Assembly: GCF_000310225.1 (NCBI RefSeq)
Contig: NZ_AMXF01000010.1
Span: 1-42,831, forward strand
Source: Thauera phenylacetica B4P
Lineage (GTDB): Bacteria; Pseudomonadota; Gammaproteobacteria; Burkholderiales; Rhodocyclaceae
DNA length: 42,831 bases
Direction: 5' to 3'
A program made the position numbers and the translations under genes. The stretch's first letter is position 1, and the number at the start of each line of letters is the position of its first letter. Of the stretch, positions 1 to 7,265 are shown piece after piece. Below the pieces are notes generated by a model, which saw only the letters and a program-made list of their open reading frames with translations, ran no database searches and was not told the DNA's origin.

Positions 1-584
1 GCATCCGGGCCGCCGTCGATGCCGCGCGCGGCGAGCCAGGCGGCCCGGCCTTCGGGGCGGACCCGCCAGGCGTCGCGGCGCGCGAGCAGGTCGGCCTCGC
101 GCAACAGCCCGCCACCGCCCGCGTCGAAGCCGGGAAAGAAGAAACGCTTCACCAGCGGCAGGCGCGGATGCGGCGAGGCCATGCCGTGGCAGCCCGCGAC
201 CCAGGCCTCGGCCGACAGGTACTCGAGGTTGATCCACACCGGCGCCGGCCGCAGCGCCGCCATGGCCTCGAGCTGGGCAGGCGGCAGCTCGCAGGCGAAG
301 GCCTCGACGACGATCTCGCCCGGCACGAGCGGCACGAAGGCGCTCGTCCAGTGCCGCAGCTCCACGCCCTGCAGGCTCCCGCCGAGCGCCTCGTCCACCG
401 CGTTTGCGCCCGGGCAGATGCGCCGCAGCGCTGCCCAGTCATCGACCCAGAGCCGCACCGATCCACAGCCGCGACGCGCCAGATCGGCCGCCAGCCGCCA
501 GCACACGCCGATATCCCCAAAATTATCCACAACCTGGCAGAAGATCTCCCATCGCGGGCGGCTGGCGGACAGGGGGAAAGGCAT
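1..584 (-). CDS. earP: EF-P arginine rhamnosyltransferase EarP, N-terminal part (runs off the window)
   Basis: EarP transfers rhamnose from dTDP-rhamnose to a conserved arginine of elongation factor P, which activates EF-P for translating polyproline stretches in the cytoplasm. Reading leftwards from the ATG at 582-584, the frame is open to the window edge, giving about 194 residues of a family that is usually near 370. The N-terminus carries the hallmark WEIFCQVVDNFGDIGVCWRL block (residues 12-31). Its two aspartates, at 20 and 24, are the conserved acidic residues of the characterised enzymes. The downstream text (LWVDDW, NLEYLSAEAWV, PHPRLPLVKRFFFPGF) also fits EarP. In many genomes efp lies next to earP, but here the adjacent upstream gene is a different protein on the other strand. 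An efp beyond the left edge cannot be excluded. No strong Shine-Dalgarno is seen; an AGGA lies about 13 bases upstream. Confidence 0.93.
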   Translation of the reverse strand, partial: MPFPLSASRPRWEIFCQVVDNFGDIGVCWRLAADLARRGCGSVRLWVDDWAALRRICPGANAVDEALGGSLQGVELRHWTSAFVPLVPGEIVVEAFACELPPAQLEAMAALRPAPVWINLEYLSAEAWVAGCHGMASPHPRLPLVKRFFFPGFDAGGGGLLREADLLARRDAWRVRPEGRAAWLAARGIDGGPD

Positions 585-941
585 GATGGGGACAATCCTG
601 CGCAAACAATGGGGATGGCTTGTGAACAAGCCCGTTTCCAAGGCTCGGCCGGAAAAGGCTCAACAATGCGCACACAGTCGACCAAGGGTCTTTTCAACCG
701 CTTTCCAGAATGCTGGAAGTCGCTGCCGACATGCGCTCCGAAGACTTATCCACAAGAAGCGCGTCACTGTTAACTTCTTTGTTATTTAAATCAATAGAAA
801 AACAGAAGAACAAACCTGGCCCCACTTCAGCTCGGCCTGCCGAGCTTGCCCAGTGCACGACACTGCCGGCATGATGTGGCCATGGCTGCGACCATGAACC
901 GCTAAAGAGGCCCTCAGGCCCACGAATCAGGATCTTTCCCA
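585..941. other. Intergenic region with AT-rich island, one DnaA-box match and palindromes
   Basis: This 357-base divergent gap lies between earP (-) and the outer-membrane-type gene (+). It holds a perfect 7+7 palindrome at 617-632, a consensus DnaA box TTATCCACA at 746-754, and an AT-rich stretch at about 766-815 that is unlike the surrounding GC-rich DNA. A 7-bp hairpin with a 4-base loop lies at 829-846 and has no T-tract. No convincing sigma-70 promoter could be fixed for either gene. Confidence 0.5.
617..632. promoter_or_regulatory. Perfect palindrome upstream of earP
   Basis: GGCTTGT and ACAAGCC are perfect inverted arms separated by GA, 33 bases upstream of the earP start. The shape resembles a dimer-binding operator. 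No regulator is assigned; this is inference from symmetry alone. Confidence 0.3.
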
Positions 942-1898
942 ATGCCCGTTCGACCGCTACTTTCCATCGCGCTGCTCCTCGCCTTTCCTTCGCTCGCGAT
1001 CGCGCAATCCGGCTCAAACCTGCCTTCCCCGGAGGCTGCGCAGGAACAGGGCCTGCTCGAGCAGAGCCGCACGCAGGTGCGCGGTTTCTCGGTCTGGCTG
1101 GGGGAGACGGTGAATGACTGGTTCGGCGACCGTCCCTTCGAGGATGGCGGCAAGGTGACGCATGGGCGTCTCGGTCTGCGTAACCTGTGGCGGCAGGACG
1201 AGGGCTGGGACACCAACGTGCGCTTCCGCGCACGCTTCGATCTGCCCAACCTGCGCGAGAAGGCCTACGTCTTCATCGGACGACAGAACGAGCGCGAGCT
1301 GCTGACGGACCAGTCCGAGGCCTTCACCCGCGAGCAGCTATTGCTCGAGGAGCGCCGCAAGGAAGACCAGACCGGCTTTGCCGGCGTGGGTCTGGCGCTG
1401 CGCAAGAACCTCGATTTCCGTGTCGGCGTGCGCGGGGGAATGAAGTTCTACACCCAGGCGCGCTATCGCAAGCAGTGGGCGCTGACCGAGCAGGACCGGA
1501 TCGAATTCCGCGAGACGATCTTCTGGAACAACAAGGACAAGTTCGGCTCGACGACCGCGCTCGATTACGAGCACGCCTTCACGCCCACGCTCTCGCTGCA
1601 TTGGCAGAACGCGACCACGATCTCCGAGAAGACCGACGACTTCGCCTGGGGCAGCAGCCTGGGGCTGTTCAAGCGCTTCGGTGACGATCGCATTCTCTCG
1701 GGCGAGATGGTGGTGACCGGAGAAACCGGCGCGAAAGAGAACGTCGACGAATACGGGGTGCGGATGAAGTGGACCCAGCCGGTCTATCGCGAGTGGCTGA
1801 TCGGCGAGTTCATCGTCGGTCACTACTGGCCGCAGCGCGAGGACCGCGAACGCGAGCGCGCTTGGGGGGTGGGGGTGAATCTGGAGATGCGTTTCTGA
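942..1898 (+). CDS. Predicted outer-membrane beta-barrel protein of unknown function
   Basis: The product has 318 residues. A Sec signal peptide is clear at residues 1-21 (MPVRPLLSIALLLAFPSLAIA, cut before QS). The mature part shows repeating short alternating amphipathic stretches (for example FRVGVRGGMKFYTQARYRKQW and LIGEFIVGHYWPQ) and ends in phenylalanine (NLEMRF), the usual C-terminal signal of proteins inserted by the BAM machinery. An outer-membrane barrel is therefore likely. I do not recognise a named family and no ligand can be inferred. The mature protein begins with a glutamine/glutamate-rich linker (SPEAAQEQGLLEQSR). The gene stands alone between the AT-rich divergent gap and a REP-like repeat. 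The start is the first ATG before the signal peptide, with a weak AGGA upstream. Confidence 0.8.
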   Translation: MPVRPLLSIALLLAFPSLAIAQSGSNLPSPEAAQEQGLLEQSRTQVRGFSVWLGETVNDWFGDRPFEDGGKVTHGRLGLRNLWRQDEGWDTNVRFRARFDLPNLREKAYVFIGRQNERELLTDQSEAFTREQLLLEERRKEDQTGFAGVGLALRKNLDFRVGVRGGMKFYTQARYRKQWALTEQDRIEFRETIFWNNKDKFGSTTALDYEHAFTPTLSLHWQNATTISEKTDDFAWGSSLGLFKRFGDDRILSGEMVVTGETGAKENVDEYGVRMKWTQPVYREWLIGEFIVGHYWPQREDRERERAWGVGVNLEMRF

Positions 1899-1948
1899 GC
1901 CACGCACGGGGCGGACAATCGATCGGCGTGCCCGCCTGGACGGATGCT

Positions 1949-2020
1949 TTCGCGCCCGCAGGCGCTCCTGCAACCCGCCCCGCTGCGGCGATTTCGTGTA
2001 GGAGCGGCGGCAGCCGCGAA
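1949..2020. repeat. REP-like inverted repeat pair
   Basis: Left arm 1949-1972 (begins TTCGCGCCCGCAGG and ends CTCCTGCA) and right arm 1997-2020 (begins TGTAGGAGCGG and ends GCCGCGAA) are imperfect inverted copies of a unit that recurs several times in this window. It follows the stop codon of the preceding gene, the usual place for repetitive extragenic palindromes. Confidence 0.7.
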
Positions 2021-2121
2021 CAAGGCGGTTCGACCACCGATCTGGATGAGGAAACCCGCGTTCACATTCCCGCCTGCGAGCAACTCCTGCATCAGACCCG
2101 TCGCGTGCAATCGGCGGGGGT

Positions 2122-2859
2122 TCAGGCTTCCGGGTCGGTATAGTCGGCCAGGCGAGCCAGGTCTTCCGCCTCCAGCCAGCGCCACTGTCCCGGCGCCAGC
2201 TCGGCCGGCAGCTCGAGCCCGCCCACGCGGCTGCGGTGCAGCGCCTCGACCCGATTGCCCGCCGCGCCGACCATGCGCTTGACCTGGTGGTACTTGCCCT
2301 CGCAGATGGTCAGCCGCAGCGTGATCGGGCCGACGAGCTCGCAGGCGGCCGCCGCGATCGGTGCGGGCTCGTCGTGCAGTTCGACTCCGGCCACCAGCTG
2401 GTCGGCGAAATCCTGCTCCACCGCATGCTTGAGCGTGACCTCATAGACCTTGGGCGTGCGCTTCTTGCCCGAGCTCCACTGGTGGATGAACTGGCCGTCG
2501 TCGGAGAGCAGCAGCAGCCCGGTGGTGTCCTGGTCGAGCCGGCCCACGCACTGCACGCCGCGGGTGAGTAGCTGCGGCGGCAGCAAGGTAAAGACGGACG
2601 GGTGGAAGGTCGGCTTCTGCGAGCACTCGTAGCCCGCGGGCTTGTGCAGGACGACGTAGGCCTGGGCGCGGAAGCGCCAGGGCTGGTCATCGACGGTGAA
2701 TTCGAGCCCGGGCGAACCATCGCGGCGACCTGGGTCGAAGTCGGCATTGGGATCGTCGCAGACTTCGCCGGCGATGCTGACGTAGCCGGCACGGATGAGG
2801 GCGCGGCAGTCCTTGCGGCTGCCGAAGCCCTGGGCATGGAGGAGGCGTTCGAGTTGCAT
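2122..2859 (-). CDS. rsuA: 16S rRNA pseudouridine synthase (RsuA family)
   Basis: RsuA-family enzymes isomerise a uridine of 16S rRNA (U516 in E. coli) to pseudouridine during small-subunit maturation. The 245-residue product starts with an S4 RNA-binding domain (MQLERLLHAQGFGSRKDCRALIRAGYVSI). The catalytic block GRLDQDTTG follows with Asp109, and the C-terminal motif is RLTICEGKYHQVKRMVGAAGNRVEALHR. Length and motif order match E. coli RsuA (231 residues) better than the longer RluB/RluF proteins. I chose the ATG at 2857-2859, where the S4 domain begins; an ATG three codons earlier (2868) is equally possible because neither has a clear Shine-Dalgarno. The assignment to U516 is by family similarity; RluE is the main alternative but lacks an S4 domain. 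Confidence 0.88.
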   Translation of the reverse strand: MQLERLLHAQGFGSRKDCRALIRAGYVSIAGEVCDDPNADFDPGRRDGSPGLEFTVDDQPWRFRAQAYVVLHKPAGYECSQKPTFHPSVFTLLPPQLLTRGVQCVGRLDQDTTGLLLLSDDGQFIHQWSSGKKRTPKVYEVTLKHAVEQDFADQLVAGVELHDEPAPIAAAACELVGPITLRLTICEGKYHQVKRMVGAAGNRVEALHRSRVGGLELPAELAPGQWRWLEAEDLARLADYTDPEA

Positions 2860-2995
2860 GGGGCGCATGTTAGCAGGGCGGATCCGCCGCCAAGACCGGC
2901 GCGACGCCGTGGCGTCCGGGATCTCCCTGTGCCTCGATGTGCCGGGCACCGGTCGAGCGGGATAAACTGCCGCCCTGCCCGCTCAGGAGATGCAC

Positions 2996-3463
2996 TTGAA
3001 ATTCGAACACCTGATCGAGGTCAATGATCTCGCCAACCCGCTGCTGACCCCGCTCACCCGCGAAGAGCTGTGGTTCGGCCTGCTGTGCCGCGCGGAGGAT
3101 GCGCGCGCCTTCCTGCCCGGCCTCGAGGCCTGCCATGTCGTCGAGCGTGGCGAGGACAGCCTGGTGCGCGACCTGCACTTTGGCCATGCGGTGATCCGCG
3201 ACCGGGTGAGCTTCGACACCCTGCGCTGGATCCGCTTCGAGTCGGAAGCCAACGCGCAGCATGCCGGCGGCAGCCTGACCATCACGATCGAGGAGCCCGA
3301 ACCTGGTGCGCTCTTCCTGCGTTTCGCCTACTACACCTCGCTGTCCGACCAGGGCGAGGATGCGCGCTACGCGGAGTTCGTGCGCTCGGCCTACCATCAG
3401 TCCGACCTCGACACCGTGCGCATCATCCGCATGATCGCCGCGTCGGGCGGGCTCGCGCAGTAG
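2996..3463 (+). CDS. AtaL-like (DUF1857) SRPBCC-fold protein
   Basis: The 155-residue product (MKFEHLIEVNDLANPLLTPLTREELWFGLLCRAEDA at the start) matches the AtaL-like/DUF1857 group of the SRPBCC (Bet v 1-like) superfamily. These are small soluble proteins with a hydrophobic cavity, and their ligands are mostly unknown. I chose the TTG at 2996 because AGGAG at 2985-2989 sits six bases in front of it and the family normally begins MKFEHLIE. The ATG at 2990 abuts that AGGAG with no spacing and would be a poor start. No operon partner is evident: rsuA is on the other strand and rdgC starts 245 bases later. A role in polyketide or acetophenone-type metabolism should not be inferred from the family name. 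Confidence 0.82.
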   Translation: MKFEHLIEVNDLANPLLTPLTREELWFGLLCRAEDARAFLPGLEACHVVERGEDSLVRDLHFGHAVIRDRVSFDTLRWIRFESEANAQHAGGSLTITIEEPEPGALFLRFAYYTSLSDQGEDARYAEFVRSAYHQSDLDTVRIIRMIAASGGLAQ

Positions 3464-3708
3464 GCGCTGCGCGGAATCGGCACACCGCTGCTGCAGGCGG
3501 CCTGCGGAGAGCGGCCCTTGTCCGCGCACGAGGTTCGCCGCAATCCCTTTCGTGGCAGCAAGCCCGCTCCCGTGAATGCTTGCTCCCGCGCATCGTCCAT
3601 GACGGACATCGCCGCACCCGCTTACCGCCTCGCGTGCGCATCGCGCGCGCGTCGTGGTCGGGACCACGGCGTCGACTTCATCCTTTCACCGACAGGAAAC
3701 ACCCCCTT

Positions 3709-4707
3709 ATGTGGTTCAAGAATCTGCAGGTCTATCGTCTTCCCGCCAACTGGGACATGAGCGCAGAGCGCCTCGAGGAGCAGCTCGCGAAGAAGCCCTT
3801 CCACCCCTGCGGCAGCCAGGACATGGAGAGCCGCGGCTGGCTGTCGCCGCTGGGCAACGAGGTGCTGGTGCATGCGGTCGGCGGCCAGTGGCTGCTTTGC
3901 CTCGGCTTCGAGCACCGCCTGCTGCCTTCGTCCGTGGTCAAGCAGGAGGCCGACGAGCGCGCCGAGGAGCTGGCCGAGCAGCAGGGCTTCAAGCTCGGCC
4001 GCAAGCAGTTGAAGGAGCTGCGCGAACAGGTGACGCAGGAGCTGATGCCGCGCGCCTTTACCCGCCGGCGGCGCATGTTCGCCTGGATCGACCCGATCAA
4101 CGGCTGGCTGGTGGTGGATGCAGCCAGCCAGAGCAAGGCCGAGGACATGCTCGAGCAGCTGCGCCACACGCTCGACAGCTTCCCGCTGACCCTGCTGCGC
4201 ACCGAGCTGTCGCCGACGTCGGCGATGGCCGACTGGCTGGCCGGTGGCGAGGCACCCGATGGCTTCACCATCGACCAGGACTGCGAGCTGCGTTCGGTGG
4301 CCGAGGACAAGGCCGCGGTGCGTTATGCGCGCCACCCGCTCGAAGGGGACGACGTCAAGGGCCACCTGGAGGCCGGCAAGCTGCCGACCCGCCTGGCGCT
4401 GACCTTCGACGACCGCATCAGCTTCGTGCTGACCGAGAAGCTGGAGATCAAGCGCCTCGATTTTCTCGACATCGTGCGCGACCAGGTGGGCGAAGCCGAC
4501 AAGGACGACGCCGAGGCGCTATTCAACGCCGAATTCGCGCTGATGACCGGCGAGCTCGCCCACCTGCTGCCGGCGGTCGTGGTCGCGCTGGGGGGTGAGC
4601 TGGCGGGCACGCCGGCGGAGACCGACGCTGTCAGCGCCGAGCTGCCGCGCCTGCAGGCGGACAAGCCGGTCGCGCAGGCCGCCACCGCGGACGACCCGCC
4701 GTTCTGA
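3709..4707 (+). CDS. rdgC: Recombination-associated protein RdgC
   Basis: RdgC is a ring-shaped, non-specific DNA-binding protein that limits RecA access and helps replication in cells lacking recombination functions. The 332-residue product starts MWFKNLQVYRL, the typical RdgC N-terminus, and contains GWLSPLG, ARRRMFAWIDPINGWLVVDA-like text and LTFDDRISFVLTEKLEIKRLDFLDI, all as in the family. Its length is a little above E. coli RdgC (303), because of a C-terminal tail rich in Ala, Thr and Asp. The ATG at 3709 is preceded by AGGAAA and matches the conserved start; the same frame is open upstream but that part has no homology-like content. A 121-bp tandem REP-like array begins just after the stop. 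Confidence 0.94.
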   Translation: MWFKNLQVYRLPANWDMSAERLEEQLAKKPFHPCGSQDMESRGWLSPLGNEVLVHAVGGQWLLCLGFEHRLLPSSVVKQEADERAEELAEQQGFKLGRKQLKELREQVTQELMPRAFTRRRRMFAWIDPINGWLVVDAASQSKAEDMLEQLRHTLDSFPLTLLRTELSPTSAMADWLAGGEAPDGFTIDQDCELRSVAEDKAAVRYARHPLEGDDVKGHLEAGKLPTRLALTFDDRISFVLTEKLEIKRLDFLDIVRDQVGEADKDDAEALFNAEFALMTGELAHLLPAVVVALGGELAGTPAETDAVSAELPRLQADKPVAQAATADDPPF

Positions 4708-4718
4708 ACGCTGCACGT

Positions 4719-4990
4719 CTTCGCGCCTGCCGGCGCTCCTACAGGGGGACCACGCCTCCGCAAGCCCCTGTAGGAGCTGCGGCAGCTGCGAATGGGGCGG
4801 TGCAGCAGCGATGAGCGTCGGCGATTGTACAGACGCCGTCTTCGCGCCTGCCGGCGCTCCTACAGGGGGACCACGCCTCCGCAAGCCCCTGTAGGAGCTG
4901 CGGCAGCTGCGAATGGGGCGGTGCAGCAGCGATGAGCGTCGGCGATTGTACAGACACCGTCTTCGCACCTGCCGGCGCCCCTACATGGAC
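4719..4990. repeat. 121-bp tandem repeat carrying REP-like arms (two full copies and a partial third)
   Basis: The word CTTCGC begins at 4719, 4840 and 4961, an exact period of 121. Copies 1 (4719-4839) and 2 (4840-4960) differ at one base that I can see, near the end of each unit (GACGCCGT versus GACACCGT). The third copy is partial and diverged (CTTCGCACC, then CCCCTACATGGACC). Each full unit contains a left arm ending GCTCCTACA and a right arm starting TGTAGGAGCTGC, a stem-loop of the same family as the other REP-like elements here. Confidence 0.85.
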
Positions 4991-5046
4991 CACCGCGCTT
5001 GCGCGGGGCGTCTGCAGGGGTTTGCTTCTTGGTGTACACAGAATTT

Positions 5047-5220
5047 AAAGATTTAAAAGATCATAAAGATCATGTACGTGCCAATTCTGTGGACAAGCCT
5101 CTTTTTCAACGAAAAATCATCGTATTGCATCAAGCAAAACCCGGTGCACGAGCGACGTTTCAGGCAGGGACGGTTTGTGGATGAAAAAACTCCCGTCGCC
5201 GCATTCGCGACTTATCCACA
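5047..5220. other. AT-rich island with three tandem 9-mers and three DnaA-box-like sites
   Basis: AAAGATTTA, AAAGATCAT and AAAGATCAT follow each other without gaps at 5047-5073. Downstream lie TGTGGACAA (5088-5096, reverse orientation, one mismatch to the DnaA-box complement), TGTGGATGA (5176-5184, reverse, one mismatch) and TTATCCACA (5212-5220, perfect). An AT-rich repeat array beside DnaA boxes is the layout of bacterial unwinding elements. Whether it acts in replication is inference; dnaA and dnaN are not in this window. Confidence 0.45.
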
Positions 5221-5329
5221 ATCTCCTGCCCCCTGCGGTCACAGCTTTCCCACCGCCCGATAAACCTTGCACAGGGAGCGATCAGCGCTTGCGAACCCGC
5301 TCCCCGGCGAGCTGCGCTAAAGTCTGCCC

Positions 5330-5785
5330 ATGAACGACACGCTGTTCCTCGAATGGTGGCACTGGGAGATCGCCGGCATCGCGCTGGTGCTGCTCGAGCT
5401 CGCCCTGCCCTCCTTCTTCATCATCTGGTTCGGGCTCGGCGCGATGCTCACCGGCTTCGTGCTGCTCGCGGTGCCGGATCTGGTGCTGTCGCAGCAGATC
5501 GCGGCCTGGATCATTGCCTCGATGGCGATGACCGTGCTGTGGTTCAGCTTCGCCCGCCGTTCGCGCGTGAAGACCCTGATCGGCACCGCCGCCGGTGAGG
5601 TGATCGGTGAGGTCGGGCTGCTGGTGAGCGCGGTCGCCCCCTTCGAGCGCGGCAAGGTGCGCTTCCAGCGTCCGCTGCTGGGTGCGGACGAATGGGCCTG
5701 CGTGGCCGAGAGCGCGATCGCCGCCGGCGAGCGCGTGAAGGTGGTGAGCGTGGAAGGCAGCTACGTCAAGGTGACGAAGGCCTGA
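5330..5785 (+). CDS. NfeD-family membrane protein (short form)
   Basis: The 151-residue product has two or three N-terminal membrane segments (IAGIALVLLELALPSFFIIWFGLGAMLTGFVLLAV, then AAWIIASMAMTVLWF, roughly residues 14-75). A soluble C-terminal OB-fold-like domain follows (about 85-151, ending EGSYVKVTKA), as in short NfeD proteins that lack the serine-protease domain. NfeD proteins are encoded with SPFH/stomatin-like partners and are thought to work with them in the membrane, and such a gene follows 30 bases downstream. The two very likely form one operon. The start codon matches the family length; no strong Shine-Dalgarno precedes it. Confidence 0.88.
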   Translation: MNDTLFLEWWHWEIAGIALVLLELALPSFFIIWFGLGAMLTGFVLLAVPDLVLSQQIAAWIIASMAMTVLWFSFARRSRVKTLIGTAAGEVIGEVGLLVSAVAPFERGKVRFQRPLLGADEWACVAESAIAAGERVKVVSVEGSYVKVTKA

Positions 5786-5815
5786 TCCGAATTCCAGGAA
5801 AATGAAGGCAAGCAG

Positions 5816-6685
5816 ATGATCATGTCGGAAGGACTTGCGATCGCGATCGCGGTGCTGGTGTTCGTGGTGATCACGATCGCCAAGGGCGTGCGCTTGGTTG
5901 CGCAGGGCGAGGAGTGGGTGGTCGAGCGCCTGGGCAAGTACCACGCCACGCTGCGCCCGGGGCTCAACATCCTCATCCCCTATCTCGACCGCGTCGCCTA
6001 CAAGCTGGTGACCAAGGACATCATCCTCGACGTGCAGGAGCAGGAGGTCATCACCCGCGATAACGCGGTGATCCTGACCAACGCGATCGCCTTCGTGAAG
6101 GTCACCGACCCGGTCAAGGCGGTGTATGGCGTGACCGACTTCTCCGAGGCGATTCGCAACCTGATCATGACCACGCTGCGCTCGATCGTCGGCGAGATGG
6201 AGCTCGACGAGGCGCTGTCCTCGCGTGACAAGATCAAGGCGCGGCTGCGCGAGAGCATCGCCGACGAGGCGGTGGACTGGGGCCTGACGGTGAAGTCGGT
6301 CGAGATCCAGGACATCAAGCCGTCCGAATCCATGCAGCGCGCGATGGAGATGCAGGCCGCCGCCGAGCGCGAGCGCAAGGCCGCGGTGACCAAGGCCGAG
6401 GGCGCCAAGCAGGCCGCCATCCTCGAGGCCGAGGCACGGCTGGAATCCGCCAAGCGCGACGCCAACGCTCAGGTGATGCTGGCCGAGGCCTCGGCCGAGT
6501 CCATCCGCCGCGTGACCGCCGGCATCGGCGACCAGGCGGGGCCGATGATGTACCTGCTCGGCGAGAAGTACATCGGCGCGCTCGAGAAGCTCGGCGAGTC
6601 TGGCAGCGCCAAGATCGTGGTGATGCCCGCCGACCTCCAGGAGACCCTGCGCGGCCTCGTCGGTCGGCTGGGGGTACGCGGCTGA
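5816..6685 (+). CDS. SPFH/stomatin-like membrane protein (QmcA-like)
   Basis: The 289-residue product starts with one membrane anchor (EGLAIAIAVLVFVVITIAKGV, about residues 4-24). An SPFH domain follows (VAQGEEWVVERLGKYHATLRPGLNILIPYLDRV and onwards), then a long charged helical region (about 180-235, MQAAAERERKAAVTKAEGAKQAAILEAEARLESAKRDANAQ) typical of the oligomerising coiled coil. QmcA and related proteins form membrane microdomain assemblies and can interact with the FtsH protease. Here the partner is the NfeD protein encoded immediately upstream. A GAAGG lies seven to eight bases before the ATG; the second ATG, two codons on, is an alternative. The assignment to family is firm; the E. 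coli-style name is by analogy. Confidence 0.9.
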   Translation: MIMSEGLAIAIAVLVFVVITIAKGVRLVAQGEEWVVERLGKYHATLRPGLNILIPYLDRVAYKLVTKDIILDVQEQEVITRDNAVILTNAIAFVKVTDPVKAVYGVTDFSEAIRNLIMTTLRSIVGEMELDEALSSRDKIKARLRESIADEAVDWGLTVKSVEIQDIKPSESMQRAMEMQAAAERERKAAVTKAEGAKQAAILEAEARLESAKRDANAQVMLAEASAESIRRVTAGIGDQAGPMMYLLGEKYIGALEKLGESGSAKIVVMPADLQETLRGLVGRLGVRG

Positions 6686-6764
6686 GCCGCGCCCATCCAG
6701 ACCGCCCACCAGGCCTCTACGATCGATTTCCCCCGGATCCGCACCTGAAAAAAGGAAGACAACG

Positions 6765-7145
6765 ATGCTGAAACCCTCGCACACCGTCCGCACCCTGCTC
6801 GCCGCCGTCGCGCTCGCCACCGCCTCCGGCGGCGCGCTGGCGCAGAACTTCATGAAGGACAAGGCCGAGGTCGAGAAGCTGCTGACGGGCGCCACCTTCA
6901 TCGGCGTGTATCTGCGCACCGAAGCGGCCTACACGCTCCAGTTCGGCACCGACGGCACGCTCACCGACACCACCGGCGCCAAGGCACGCTGGTGGGTCGA
7001 TGATCAGGCGCGCTACTGCCGCGAGTGGCTGGACGGCAAGCTCAAGGGCAACACTGGCTGCATGAACCTCGAGCTCGAGGACGGCCAGGTGGCGCTGTAC
7101 TCCGAGGGCAAGAAGGTGGTCGAGGGCATCGTCACCGGCAAGTAA
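6765..7145 (+). CDS. Small exported protein of unknown function
   Basis: The 126-residue product has a Sec signal peptide (residues 1-26, ending SGGALA before QN) and a mature domain of about 100 residues. The mature part reads as a compact beta-rich fold (GATFIGVYLRTEAAYTLQFGTDGTLTDTTG, KARWWVDDQARYCREW) with two cysteines (in RYCREW and TGCMNLEL) that could form a periplasmic disulfide. It recalls small periplasmic proteins that bind or sense small ligands, but I do not recognise a named family. AAGGAAG six to seven bases before the ATG supports the start. It lies 79 bases after the SPFH gene and may be cotranscribed with it. Confidence 0.75.
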   Translation: MLKPSHTVRTLLAAVALATASGGALAQNFMKDKAEVEKLLTGATFIGVYLRTEAAYTLQFGTDGTLTDTTGAKARWWVDDQARYCREWLDGKLKGNTGCMNLELEDGQVALYSEGKKVVEGIVTGK

Positions 7146-7265
7146 GGTGGGCGTCGGGGATGGCGGGACGCTTCGGCAGACCCGCCATTCACGTTGGCAA
7201 ACACCGGTTGGCCGGGGGCGCTCGAGCGCGCCTTGCGCTCCGGATACGTCCATCCAGGTTACACA

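Larger units (their letters stand above)
4708..5329. other. 622-base intergenic region: tandem REP array plus AT-rich island
   Basis: No gene is seen. The first part (4719 to about 4990) is a tandem array of a 121-bp unit containing a REP-like inverted repeat. The second part (about 5037-5220) is AT-rich, with three tandem 9-mers and three DnaA-box-like sequences. The last 100 bases should hold the nfeD promoter, but I could not place it with confidence. Confidence 0.8.

Noticed and set aside
523-531. A perfect DnaA box TTATCCACA
   Set aside because: It lies in earP and results from the conserved Val-Val-Asp-Asn codons of the VVDNFGD motif, so coding constraint explains it.
829-846. 7-bp hairpin as a possible terminator or riboswitch
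   Set aside because: No T-tract follows, no gene ends nearby on either strand, and no known aptamer pattern is visible.
4719-4990. The regular repeats as a CRISPR array
   Set aside because: The period is 121 with identical spacer content between copies, and no cas genes are near; it is a tandem duplication of a REP-containing unit.
5282-6919. A 545-codon - strand frame opposite nfeD and the SPFH gene
   Set aside because: Antisense to two well-supported genes; His/Asp/Gly-rich low complexity only.
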